Assembly (NCBI GenBank): GCA_027604005.1
Contig: JADGJT010000003.1
Coordinates: 135,498 to 199,497 of the forward strand
DNA from: Dinochytrium kinnereticum
Lineage: Eukaryota > Chytridiomycota > Chytridiomycetes > Chytridiales > Chytridiaceae
DNA length: 64,000 bases
Reading direction: 5' to 3'
A model generated the notes under the pieces. That model ran no database searches, had not been told where the DNA came from, and was given only the letters and a program-made list of their open reading frames with translations. The position numbers and the translations under genes were made by a program. Each line of letters starts with the position of its first letter. Within the stretch, counting starts at the first letter, position 1. Below, piece after piece: positions 1 through 11,165 of the stretch.

Positions 1-363
1 AGGCATCACTCCCCCCAGTCTGAAGCCTCTTTTTGTAGAACTCTTGGTATAGCCGTAACAGGCACTATATTCAACAACGCCCTAGAGAATGCCATTTCCG
101 CTCGCCCAGACTTGGACCGGAAAGTGTGGGACATGATCAGCGAATCAATAGATCCTGGAGAGTCTCGACGAACCTTGAACTTTGTATCGCTTCGACAGAG
201 CCTTCCAACTGAGAAGCTGATTGATTCTTTTGTTGCGGCGTTTTTAGAAGCGTTTCGGTTGGCTTACGGGAGCATGCTACCTTATCCGTTTCTGACATTT
301 GTGGTGGTGGTGATTTTCGTGAGGAGGCAAAGGGCTAGGGGGTTTGAGAAGCTGGCTAGGTGA
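1..363 (+). CDS. C-terminal end of an MFS transporter, DHA2-like (partial)
   Basis: The frame is open from the window edge and ends at the TAG at 361-363, so only the last ~115 residues are present. The segment FCRTLGIAVTGTIFN resembles the RTLGGTIG..GTIF helix late in DHA2 (14-helix drug:H+ antiporter) proteins. It is followed by a hydrophilic stretch and one final strongly hydrophobic helix (FLTFVVVVIFV), then a short basic tail, as expected for the last membrane segments of an exporter in the plasma or vacuolar membrane. A cag at 16-18 may be an intron acceptor. The substrate cannot be told from this piece. The family call is moderate because only two helices are visible. Confidence 0.55.
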   Translation, partial: RHHSPQSEASFCRTLGIAVTGTIFNNALENAISARPDLDRKVWDMISESIDPGESRRTLNFVSLRQSLPTEKLIDSFVAAFLEAFRLAYGSMLPYPFLTFVVVVIFVRRQRARGFEKLAR

Positions 364-769
364 GGTTGTGTTGTATTATGTTGTATGGCCTTTTTTTTGC
401 TTTTATTCGGACGGCCATCTGCCAGCATCTCTGTACCATTAGGATTAATTGATGTACTTGCCCATTACGGCACTTTGGAGAATGCTGTGCGTTATCTTTT
501 TTTCTCTCACCCGATTTATTTTTCTGCTCGTCATGCTGTGCCCCCACACCTTGACTCAGAAAAAAAACCACGGCCAACACCTCAACTCCATGTGGAAGTC
601 AGCAGGGATTCCTGCAGCTTAAAGAGATCTCAAAACATTGACGCGAGCGCGCAGATTGCGCGTTCATCTCTGGTTCTGCGTCTGCAACTGCCGCACAAAT
701 TGCGTGATGCTTCGTGAGGAGATCAAGTAAAAAAAAAGATTCAAACCAACTCGACTTGTCACCATTATC

Positions 770-2647
770 ATGAATAACAGCAGCAGCCCAGAGGCTGACC
801 GCATCCAGGTGAACGTTGACGTTGACGTTGAGGGCTCGGAGACCGAGGTGCATGAGGCCGACCTCTCCGATCGTCCGCTGTCTGAGCGCCTGAAGGAGGT
901 GGTAATCAATTACCTTCCGCTGTCATGGGTCACCTTTGGAGGACCACAGGTGAGATCTTTGACCACTGCATGCGTCCATTCTGACCCTGATCAATTTCAG
1001 GCGCACATTGCTCTTCTGTTTGATCTCTTTGTGTCGAGGAGGAAATGGCTATCCGAGAAGACGTTTGCAGATATCTTTGCCATATCCAACGCCATCCCTG
1101 GTCCAGCGGGGACAAAATTGGCATTCACTCTAGCTCTCGTAAGGGGAGGTTTATTCTGCGGAATTGCAGCATTCTTGATGTGGAGGTATATGGAAGAAAA
1201 ATATTCCCGGTCTTGATATCTCTCCCTGTCTTTTCCTAACTATCCCGTACTCCTCCCTCCTTCCAAAAACCATAAAAGCATGCCAGGTGGAATCCTCATG
1301 TTTTTCTTTGGATTCGGCGTTAGCCGATTGGGTGAAGCAGGAATCCCAATGTGGTTAAAGTACGTTCAGAACGGTTTGTCGTCAGTGGCTGTGGCTCTGG
1401 TGGCTCTTGCCGCTTACAAGATGGGATGTAAAATCCTTGTTGACAACACGGATCGCGCGCTGGCCATCATCACGGCGGCCATTGTAATCAACTTCACGAG
1501 TGTCGTGTGGGTGATTCCGACGGCGATGGTTGTCGGTGGTGCTATCACCACATTGGAGGATAGGCTTTTGTGCCTTAGAGAGTGGTGGGCGTCAAGGAGA
1601 ACTGGAGGGCTTGACGAGGCGAGCGCTTTATCGCATGCAGCTAGTTCAACCAACTCTTTGCCAGAGGAAACAGCGGTGTCGACTTACAGAACGTTTACAT
1701 CCAACTCATCCACTGCTGAGCCTACAAGCACATTGCGACAGCGCCGGCCTCATCTCGAACCTTCAGAAGACGCAGATCCGGCAGAGGTGACTCAAAACTC
1801 ACCACCAGTCAAACCTTATTCCACTTCTAAAGCGCCAGAATTTGGTGAATTAAACATCACCTATTCGCTTCAGTCTGGTCTTATTATGGTTGGTATCGCG
1901 TTCTTCCTGCTTATCCTGTCAGTCATCATGAAGTCCTACAACAATGTTCCAAGACCGATATCCATCCTCGGCACGTTTTACTTTGTTGGAATGATCATAT
2001 TTGGAGGTGGGACCGTTGTAGTTCCTTTGCTCTACTCTTATGTGGTAGCGAATGGCTGGTTATCTGATTCCGAGTTCTTGATCGGTTTGGCGATTATCAA
2101 CACCATGCCAGGTTTGCGTTTTGTGTCAGGATTTGCATGCTCATGTATCTAGGCCCGAACTTTAACTTCGCCGCTTACTGTGGTGCCCTCGCATTGAGGG
2201 GAAGCTTTGGCACGTCGTTGGTGGGTGGCATTCTTGCTTGGATCGGAATCTATGCCTCTGGTATTCTGCTGATAGCCGGAATTCTTCCAATATGGACGCG
2301 GTTTCGACAAGTGTCCAACGTGAAGGTGGCCTTCAAGGTATCTGAACTTAAACTTACCTTTCCTCCACTACTGGATAAATTTCCAAGGTAACTTAAATTA
2401 CCATGAATAGGGTTTTAGCAGCGTCGCCGTTGGCCTTGTCTTTGCCGCAACTTACATTCTCATCGAGAAGGCCATTTCAGAGGGCCCCAAGGGCTCCTCT
2501 TTGACGGCCTACCCCTTCTACGTTGCGGTGACAGGAATATCATTCGTTGTTGTTGATTTTATGAGGGTACCCGCCCCCCTTGTTGTGATCTTGGGTGGGG
2601 TTGTTGGGTTCAGCGAGTGGTGGATCGCGGTCAGGTCGCGAGGGTGA
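770..2647 (+). CDS. Chromate transporter (CHR family), copy 1
   Basis: Five exons (770-949, 1001-1185, 1279-2111, 2153-2337, 2411-2647) give 539 residues. It is a long two-domain CHR protein. The N-half carries the signature region FGGPQAHIALL and AISNAIPGPAGTKLA. The C-half carries FGGGTVVVPLLYSYV and IINTMPGPNFNFAAY, the second copy of the same motifs. A hydrophilic Ser/Thr/Glu-rich linker (~residues 235-330) joins the halves. CHR proteins are multipass membrane proteins proposed to export chromate, sometimes sulfate-coupled; the substrate here is inferred from family only. In the second-half motif it reads GGGT where copy 2 reads GGGP. Start chosen because it matches the ATG position of the adjacent paralogue. 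Confidence 0.88.
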
Positions 2648-2860
2648 GCGCATGCAGCCAAGGCGTGACTGCCTGACGCGTGTCGCGGGTGTTGAATGTC
2701 ATGCGCAAGTTGCCTGTTGAGACGTTCACAGGTGTTGCAGGTCCGCGTGTTGGGTGACAATCGAATTGCTGAATTGTCAGTCTCCAAAAATAAAGGTTTC
2801 GCCGATTTCACCATCCGTTCCTTTGGATTCCTCATCAATCAACTCAACGAACTGCCGGCC

Positions 2861-4739
2861 ATGTCGGACGCTCCTGTTGCTCAACCACCGCCGCAAGACG
2901 CCATCATGGCCGTCGAGGAGGGCCTTTCCAATACCGCTGCATCGGATGAGGCGCACCTTCTTCACCGCCCGCTGTCCGAGCGGCTGAAAGAGGTTGTCAT
3001 CAACTACCTTCCACTGTCATGGATCACATTTGGTGGACCTCAGGTCATTGCCTTTCTCCGTCATCATTTCGTCCCTCGTCTCTTCCGAAAGACACCACGT
3101 TACTGACATGCATTCAAGTAGGCCCACATTGCCCTGCTGTTTGATCTATTTGTGACGAGGAAGCGCTGGCTGTCAGAGAAGATGTTTGCTGAAATATTTG
3201 CCATCTCAAACGCCATGCCGGGACCGGCCAGCACTCAACTTGCATTCACTTTGGCATTGGTTAGAGGAGGCGTGTTTTGTGGGATTCTCGCTTTTCTCAT
3301 ATGGAGGTTTGTGATGGCCGATTGCCTTGTCTTCGTCATGTCGCTTCCAACCCTAGAAAACTGACCTTACTACGGGACCTTTGTTGTCTTCATCAATCCA
3401 GTGTTCCTGGAGGCCTTGTAATGACTTTCTTTGGATACGGAGTTGGGCGTCTTGGAGCCGCTGGGATACCTGTTTGGGTCAAGCGCATGCAGAATGGTCT
3501 CGCCAGTGTCGCGGTCGCGCTGGTTGCTCTAGCGGCGTATAAGTTGGGATGCAAGATTCTTATAGACAACACGTCTCGCTGCCTTGGTATTATTGCTGCA
3601 GCCATCGTGATCAACTACCCCGAACGCATTTGGGTCATCCCTGTGTTGATGCTTACTGGAGGTGTCGTTACAACCGTTGAGGATAAAATACCTGCCATCA
3701 CGGAGTGGTTTAGTGCTAAGAAGAGTAGTTCAAATAATAAGAGCCAGGCTGGTCCTGAGCCTGTCGCTACCTCCACCACCTCTGGAACTGGGTCGCTAAG
3801 ACGGAGAGCCAACGCTAGTTCCGCTGATAGCGACACTGCCAATGATTCGACAGGCACTCTCCCCACTCCTTCAACAGAGGTGGAAGAAAAGAGGGTTGAA
3901 GAGCCCAAAGAGGAGCAGGACCCTCACCTTTACTTCACCTACTCGCTCCGCTCTGGCCTCATTGTTGTCGGAATTGCGATCCTTTTCCTCATTGTCGCCG
4001 TTATATTGAGATCAGTCGATAGCATGCCAAGGCCGGTATCCATCCTCGGGACCTTCTACTTTGTTGGAATCATCATTTTCGGTGGGGGCCCTGTCGTCGT
4101 CCCCCTTCTTTACTCCTATGTGGTGACAAACGGGTGGTTGTCCGATTCCGAGTTCTTGATCGGTCTCGCCATCATCAATGCTATGCCAGGTATGCTTTAT
4201 TCAGATCCGTTTTGACAGTTGCTGATTGAGCTTAGGTCCGAACTTCAACTTTGCGGCATTCTGTGGAGCTCTTGCTATGAGAGAAAATGCAGGGACCTCC
4301 TTAGTTGGAGGAACCCTTGCTTGGGTGGGAATCTTTGCACCTGGTCTCTTGCTTAAAGCAGGTATACTTCCCATCTGGAAGCAGTACCGGGGCCTTCCTA
4401 AGGTCAAGGTTGCCTTCAAGGTACGTTAAATAATTTCTTATTCATACGTTGTCTTTACATTTATTTACCCCACCGCATCGCTCTCAAACTTAATCTTGAC
4501 GTTTGCAGGGCTTTAACAGTGTTGCGGTTGGCCTCGTGTTTGCGGCCACCTACATTCTGTTTCAGAAGGCCATAGCCGAGGGAGTTCTCGGTTCGTCCCT
4601 TGGCATGTACCCCTTCTACATGGCCGTGACGGGCATATCTTACGTACTTGTTGAGTTCATCAAGATCCCAGCACCATTCGTTGTTATTCTTGGCGGGATC
4701 GTTGGAGTGATTGAGTGGGTCATTACGAAGGACCGGTGA
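2861..4739 (+). CDS. Chromate transporter (CHR family), copy 2
   Basis: Five exons (2861-3043, 3122-3306, 3402-4189, 4236-4420, 4509-4739) give 523 residues. It is the tandem paralogue of the preceding gene, 213 bp downstream on the same strand. All four introns sit at equivalent codons and phases; exons 2 and 4 are 185 nt in both copies. Motifs: FGGPQAHIALL and AISNAMPGPASTQLA in the N-half, FGGGPVVVPLLYSYV and IINAMPGPNFNFAAF in the C-half, separated by a hydrophilic, Glu/Ser-rich linker that is the most diverged part. An in-frame ATG at 2696 lies upstream, but 2861 aligns with the paralogue start. The role is predicted to be oxyanion (chromate) export across a membrane. Confidence 0.88.
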
Positions 4740-5091
4740 AATGCGCATGATTGACTTTAAACCATTCTTCTACGAATTGAATTGAACAGCCATCGCTGAA
4801 GCGGGTGAATAAATAAGAGCATCTATGTACGGTTTCTGGTATCCGTTGCTTATTATCGCCGTGACTGGCTGACGGAATTCTGAGCATGTTTTTTTGCTGC
4901 CGAAACCAGCTTTCGGGGGTTTGACCGAAGAATGACGCTCCCTGCTGTCACACTGGCACCGCCCAGCCCATAATGCTCATGTCTTTAAAAGCCACTGCTG
5001 GCTGCCTTGTCTGATCACCCCAACCACTCCCACCGAGAACACACAGAAGGAACACCGTCTCCACCGACTCCTCGCACTACCAGCACACGTA

Positions 5092-6380
5092 ATGATTACC
5101 GCCCACGCACCTGTAACCGCGGCTCCCGCCGTTGATCAGGCTGTCCATCATGCTGACGACGCCTTCGACATGGCCAACGACAATGCCCCGGGATCATATC
5201 TCACCGCCGCTTCTGATGGCATGGAGATCTATTACAATGTTTGGAAGGTGAGGAGTCAAGTGTACCCTTTTTGCTGCCACTGAGGTCGTGACCTAACATG
5301 TACTCGAAGACTCCAGAAGGAATCACCCCGATAGCAGTCGTCCTCGCGGTGCACGGCATTGGAGAGCATATTCATCGTTACAATCATGTATTTTCCAAGT
5401 ACGCCGAGGCTGGCATTGTTGTCAAAGGACTTGACTACCGTGGCCATGGGAGGTAAGATTGGATAGGAACTGTTGTCTCTATGGACGGAACTATGGTGGC
5501 GTGCTGATCATGACTTTTCTTCAAATGCCATTAGAACCTTAAAGAAGAATCTTCCTATCTCTCAACCTGGATTCCTCGGCTCGTTTGAACTGGTATGGGC
5601 CGACATTTTGGCCATGAATGACATTGTCGTTCCAGGGGTGCCCTCGGGTCTCCCAACCTTTGTGGTTAGTAGAGGCAAAATGCTATACTTTATCTCTTCT
5701 CTCCGTGCTTAACCCAGCATGCGCTCCTTCTTCCTCCCCAATATCCGTAGATGGGTCACTCTCTTGGCGGACTCCTTGCTCTGTCCTTTGTAAAACACAA
5801 CGCCACCAAGATCACAAACTTTCGCGGCGTCATCTCCCAAGCACCCGCCATCCGCCCTGCGACTCCTATCTCAGGTCCGGTCAAGTTCGCCGCCAAGCTC
5901 CTCGGAGCATCCGTCTTGCCCAGATTCTCCCAACCCAACGGTCTAATAGTTGAAGAGATTTGCACAGAGAAGTCTGTCGTGGATGGGTTCATTTCTGATC
6001 CTTTGAATCATGGATTCATCACGTTGAGTGCTGCTAGGGATATTGTGATTTACGGGGAGGAATTGACGAGCGAGGCGACAAAGTTTGCGTATCCTATTAT
6101 CATGTACTTCTCAAGGGATGATAAGTTGACTGGGTTTGAGGCTGGGAAGGGATTTATTGAGAAGTGCGGGTCCACTGATAAAACCTTTAAGGAGTTTTCG
6201 GTTGTGAGGCATGAACGTGAGTCTGTTTGTTGCTTGTGCTTAATCCTTTTTTCATGTTGCCTTTTGTGCCTTCCATTTTACTGACTTCTTGGCTGCCGTC
6301 GAATAGTCCATAATGAGCCTTCCGTCAAAGATTCCATCATTGCCGATTACATTGCTTGGATTCTGGCCCGGTCTACGTAG
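5092..6380 (+). CDS. Monoacylglycerol lipase-like alpha/beta hydrolase
   Basis: Five exons (5092-5247, 5310-5452, 5535-5664, 5751-6216, 6307-6380) give 322 residues. The motifs run in the order of the MGL/Yju3 family: VHGIGEHIHRY (oxyanion-hole HG motif), DYRGHGR, nucleophile elbow GHSLGG, an acid region FSRDDKLTGFEAG, and a C-terminal HELHNEPSV carrying the catalytic His. The His motif is split by the last intron and appears only after splicing, which supports the model. Members hydrolyse monoacylglycerols to fatty acid and glycerol on lipid droplets or ER. No signal peptide is visible. Length is close to the usual ~300 residues. Substrate specificity is inferred from family. Confidence 0.85.
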
Positions 6381-7148
6381 ATTTGAAGGCGTAAGGCGTA
6401 GGCATTTTATGGTGTTTTTTTGGGAATGGCAATTGAGCCACTGTGGAAGGGTGGGATGCCACATTGGAATCTTTGGTGCGCCGATGTTATGCTTTTTGGA
6501 TATTCTTGCTCTACAATTAAGAGAGAAATATTATACCTGTTCTTTTTCTTTCATTTTGGGCCACAATGAACCAACATTCCTTGCTGCGATCCGCATAATT
6601 CATAGATTGGAGTGCTCTGCTGCAAATGTGCTGTGTGTCATAGGGGGTGGTGACATAGAGTTTGATCAATGATTCCATTGATGGGTTACTGCGGAGGTCA
6701 TCTCTTCCTCATACTCGGTGATTTCCGAGTTGTGTTTTCCGGCTCCATTCTCCTTCATAGGCCCTCATGTGCGAAACTGGATGCCGATTATCATGGCGTA
6801 GAAACAAAAATCAAGGCTCTACTAGCTAGCATTTGTTTAGTAAATCTCCCCATCCCATGCCCACGCATGCCCAGCAGCAAGTATTTGTGCGTTATATAGT
6901 GTGGGGGGAGATATCGGACTTGACGGCCACAAACAAACTTTTGGGGGGGGTCGGTGCCACCGATCAGGTATTAACGTTCTACCAAGCAGTATATACCTAC
7001 CTTCAGGTATTGAATGAAGTGTTGTCGACAGTAGCTTTGATGTTAAAGTAGTTCAAAAGTATTCCGTGTCAGCAACCACACGAACCTTTCCAGCACAGTA
7101 CGTCATAAGACAAGGCCAAACGACTACATCCATTGAATCTGAGGCATC
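6381..7148. other. Intergenic, no gene seen
   Basis: This lies between the hydrolase stop and the next start. Short open frames are present on the plus strand but none has a recognisable motif or plausible splicing into a neighbour. An eight-base G run is at about 6943. I assign it to the 3' end of the hydrolase gene and the promoter of the next gene. Confidence 0.6.
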
Positions 7149-8645
7149 ATGGAGGCAGTAAGAAGAGGCTCGGTGAATAAGGATGCGATTCACGTTGCCA
7201 TCAGCTTTCCAGCCTGGAAAACAAAGCTCGACAAGAGCATCGCTGCGCATGCATCCATGCCAACAGCTTGTATGCAACTTCCTCATCATTCGCTTACATA
7301 TGGAGTCGGACCCTATACGACTTAATCTTCTAACATTCCTCACGACTTTTCTTGAACAATGAAGCCTACGTTCAGCTTGCCACTGTGAAAGCAAATGGGA
7401 GACCTGCGAATAGAACAGTTGTTTTTCGAGGATTTTGGAACCCTGCAGATAGGGCTCTTTTCGAGGAAGCCAGCATCATCGCCTCGGGAACAGCGACACC
7501 CCATTCGGTCACCGCCAACTCCACCCCATCCACATCTCCGAAACGAGTCGATTTAGCTGGTGGAGGGTCTTTGGGGACAGTCAGATCGGCATCCCTAAAC
7601 GAGCTGGATTCAAAGGCAGTGGATGCTGGATCAATGCTCTACAATCGAGCCAACAATTCCAGCGTTCCCGTGCTTTCTGGATCGTCTGTCTCTGTTGAAG
7701 AGCGAGGCAACCATGTTTCGACACCAAATTTGAACCCCTCGGGTTGGTTAGTGGCAGCCAAGCTTGGCAGTCTTTTAGAATTTGTTACGGACGTCCGCAG
7801 TGCAAAGTGCGATGGGTGGTCGAAGACGACCAGCTCTTCTTCCCGTGTCCTGGCTCATGATGTGAATCGACGAGTAGCTCATATAGGCAATGCTCTATCC
7901 TCAGTAGCCGTTGAAGTTAATGATGGATATGGGAGGTTTGCCGAAGTTTGCTGGTTAGTATATTTGCTGATTTAGCCCTGGATCCTTCATAAAACACCTT
8001 CCCTTTAAACTGTTATTTCTGCAAAGGTATTTCCCGGAGACAAGGGAGCAGTTTCGCTTATCCGGACGTCTCCACCTTATTGCTTCACCTAAGTCCGGCA
8101 TATCCACTTATCCTCCATGGGCTCCTCGAGATACCCCTTTCGAAAGGGAGCGCCGTCGCCTTTGGAGGAGAATATCGCCGAGCCTACGAGCGAGTTTTAC
8201 GGGCTCCGCTGGAGCGCCCGGATCTCCTTTCCCGAACACGCAAACAGACCCTCGTCGTCTTGATCGCCTTCAAAGCCTACTAGCTGAGGAAGATGAGGAC
8301 GATGTGGAGATGGTGGAATCGCCTGTTGCAGAGAACCTACCGGCGAGAATATTCTCTTCTTCAGATACCAACACGACTACTGATCAGGGGAAAAGTATCA
8401 AGTACCGGACTGCGTCTCAAGTGAGGCGAGCAGTGGCGACTGAGGATCTAATTAGCATTCACGATGAGGCGTTTTCGCGTTTCGGCCTTCTCTTGCTGGA
8501 TGTTGAGGAAGTGGATCATGTGGACCTCCGCGGGTCGGATACAAATCGAGATGGGACTAGAACACAGTACCGCGTAGTTGTTCCTGAGAGGACTTATGGC
8601 AGGATCACCGGTCTGAAATGGGAAGAAAAGAGGGTGGTTCCGTGA
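7149..8645 (+). CDS. Pyridoxamine-phosphate-oxidase-like protein, Alr4036 FMN-binding type
   Basis: Three exons (7149-7269, 7365-7953, 8027-8645) give 442 residues. Signatures of the Alr4036-type PNPOx family appear in order: WKTKLDKSIA near the N-terminus, SYVQLATVKANGRPANRTVVFRGF (first two exons joined), LEFVTDVRSAK, and CWYFPETREQFRLSGRLHLI created by joining exons 2 and 3. Family members have a split-barrel FMN-binding fold; their physiological reaction is mostly unknown. About 100 residues of low-complexity Ser/Thr/Asn-rich sequence interrupt the barrel after the RGF strand, and an acidic segment follows the WRRISPSLRASF region, so it is longer than the 200-300 residues usual for the family. 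No targeting signal is evident. Confidence 0.8.
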
Positions 8646-8689
8646 TGAGGTGCATATACATGTTTTTAAATATATATACAAAAGCTCAG

Positions 8690-10907
8690 AAACAACTGGC
8701 ATTGAAAACAACTTCATCTAGACTGATTGAAAATAATAGCTGAATCATAAGGTCAATGCCAATGTAGGCAAAAGGAGTTCTTGTGGGGTTTCCCAAATCG
8801 AAGATAGCTGTGAGCTGACTCGGCATCCAACTAACTGCCATCGGTAAATCGTAAAAGCTGGTCTTCTCGATCGTTTTGCCACGCTTACTTTTTTCCATTG
8901 TCGTTGATCCACTTACATTGCGAGATATTGTGACATTCCTGAAGTCTAAGACAAAGGTATTTTTCCTTATGTGTTGCAGCGTTATTTGCTCATTTTGTTG
9001 GGCCCTTCCTGGTTCTTGCGTCACCCTCATGCCTTATAACAAAACACCAAGATGCACCGTAGCCATCCGTCTACATGCGAAAGATGACGTACCTCATATC
9101 AGAGTCAACTTAGTCTTGATCGGCTTAAACGAAAGTTTGTACACATCAAGTGCAACCGGGATATTCCATATTTCCCATTCTTTCGTCAGTTGAGACTTCA
9201 AAATAAATATTATTAGTTACAGATTTCGTGAAGAAACAGTTGTTACAACGATTGATATGAAAGAAAGAAGAAAGTAAAAATATTATTACCCATTTTTTTC
9301 TTCTCCAAATCCTTTAGTAGCGATTGATCGAGAAGCAGGAATTCTCTTAGAGTCCGTGTTGAAATTGGAAAATACATTTTGGTTTTACGTCAAAGTCGGG
9401 GAGCAAAGAGAAAGTTCTAAAGCCATGAGGTTCAATCCGGATAGAGGGGCGAAAAGTGTTGCTCTTGATCTGAGATCGAATCAGACTTACTCTAACTCTT
9501 ATGGAACACTCGAGTTTTCGCGGTAACTTTTAGCATGTTCTATTGATTGCGTCCATCATACATCTCGCCAAACCATCCTTCTTTGAACTGGATTGCGAGT
9601 TGTTGACATCAAGTTCATTGATCACACGTTTAAAGTCAGCTCTTGTAACTGATCCTTAAGGGGGCCTTCTTTAAACTCCGAAGCGTGGCCGGCAAAATGG
9701 CTGTTCATGGAAGCCATTTGAGGCAAAAAAGAGGTTCAAGTGTTTTTGTCTTTCGATACATCCTTCATCAAGTTGAGTGAACCTTCTGGTATGTGAGAAA
9801 CTATCTCGTTACCGAATCGACAAAGCTCTTCCGTGACTGCTTCTGAAGGTATGTGCTTTCTGCCTGTATCATTATTCCTCTCCAGTGATGAAACAATATA
9901 TCTAAGATACTAGTATGAGACTGTAGCGTCAAGAAACTCGTCCCGTCTTGAACCGCCCTCGTCAATAATCAAAATAAGAATTTCAGCCAAACGCCCTAAT
10001 TTGATCCCATTGACATTGTTCTGACCATCTTTCAAAGAGAGGTACGACATCAAGTTCCGGCAATGCTAACCCTAGTTCCATTCTAACAACGTTGGATAGC
10101 CTTCGATATAAGTGATCGGAGACATCATTTATACATACCATTTTATACACACTTCGCAGCTCACCGATGGCATCATTCAAACCATCGTGTGAGGGGAGGT
10201 CTAGATCAAACTCTTTCATAATATTGCGTATGATGACACGCAGTCGTGGAAGGCTGGATCTTTCCTAACTCCTTCTGATCGTGCATTAGATGAAAACGAT
10301 AAAGTACGAAAGAAATTATCGAAAGCGTCAGATTATCCAAGAAGTTTCTTAATCTTAATTCTCTAAACTCTAATTTAATGTCGTAAGTTTCATCCCCGTT
10401 CAAAGGTGGTTGTTCGTTCCATCCAAATTTATCTGAAGGCCTATCCAATTAACCGTATAGCAAAAATATTTGCAGGTTTTGACCCTCAGAAAGACATCAT
10501 TGTGTAGTTCTTTACGGCGTTGTCTAGCCTTAAGATAATGTTTTGGCCATCACCGTATGTCGTCGAATTTTGTTGCCATTTTGAGTTTTCACTGTTTGCG
10601 CCTCTAAGCTCAAATCTTTTCATTACCGGACAGTCGATATGAAAATGTAATGAATTAAATGATACTATACGCACATATAATGACCCACCAGTTGACAGAG
10701 AGTCAACCGGGTCGACAGTAATTCAAGGAGGCATTTGATCTTTACTTTCAAATGTGAGCCATGAGTTGGTCTCGACTCTGTCACTTGGTACTTTAGCCAT
10801 CCACTCCAGAGGTCGCAAAGTCCTTTAAAGGCATATGATGCCAATGTCAAGTGGCTGGAGAATAGACATACGTGTGTGACGCATTCCCTCGAATATCTCG
10901 TGTTCAA
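8690..10907 (-). other. Possible decayed or unresolved minus-strand gene
   Basis: About 2.5 kb without a convincing intact gene. On the minus strand several open stretches look protein-like but lie in different frames: 10907-10665, 10674-10486, 10448-10206, 10219-9983, a further stretch near 9840-9740, and 9030-8686. Some pairs can be joined by plausible GT-AG introns (for example a donor near 10672 and an acceptor just before 9845), but the phases do not agree everywhere, and the stop at 9983 is bypassed only by a one-base frame change. I recognise no domain. It may be a degenerate gene, a gene with introns I have mis-called, or non-coding sequence. The region is AT-richer than its neighbours. 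Confidence 0.2.
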
Positions 10908-11165
10908 CTAACCTTTGAATTTTCAACGGTTTGAAGTAAAATAACATCAAAGTATTTCCCTGTAATAATTACATAGTATAATTCAAGAGGATTGAGTATT
11001 AAAGTTGGTTTTATGAGAAAGAGACCTTCCAATGCAAAAAGAACAGGAAAAGAGAGGAGTGATGCATAACACTGGTGTAAACCCGTTAGAAATCACCAAA
11101 GAACCTTTAGGCATGGTGGCCCACTACCATAACCCATCACAGAGAAATAGGCTTAAATGATGCGT

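Noticed and set aside
9429..9438. GGTTCAATCC, like a tRNA B box
   Set aside because: No A box at the right distance and no cloverleaf stems around it.
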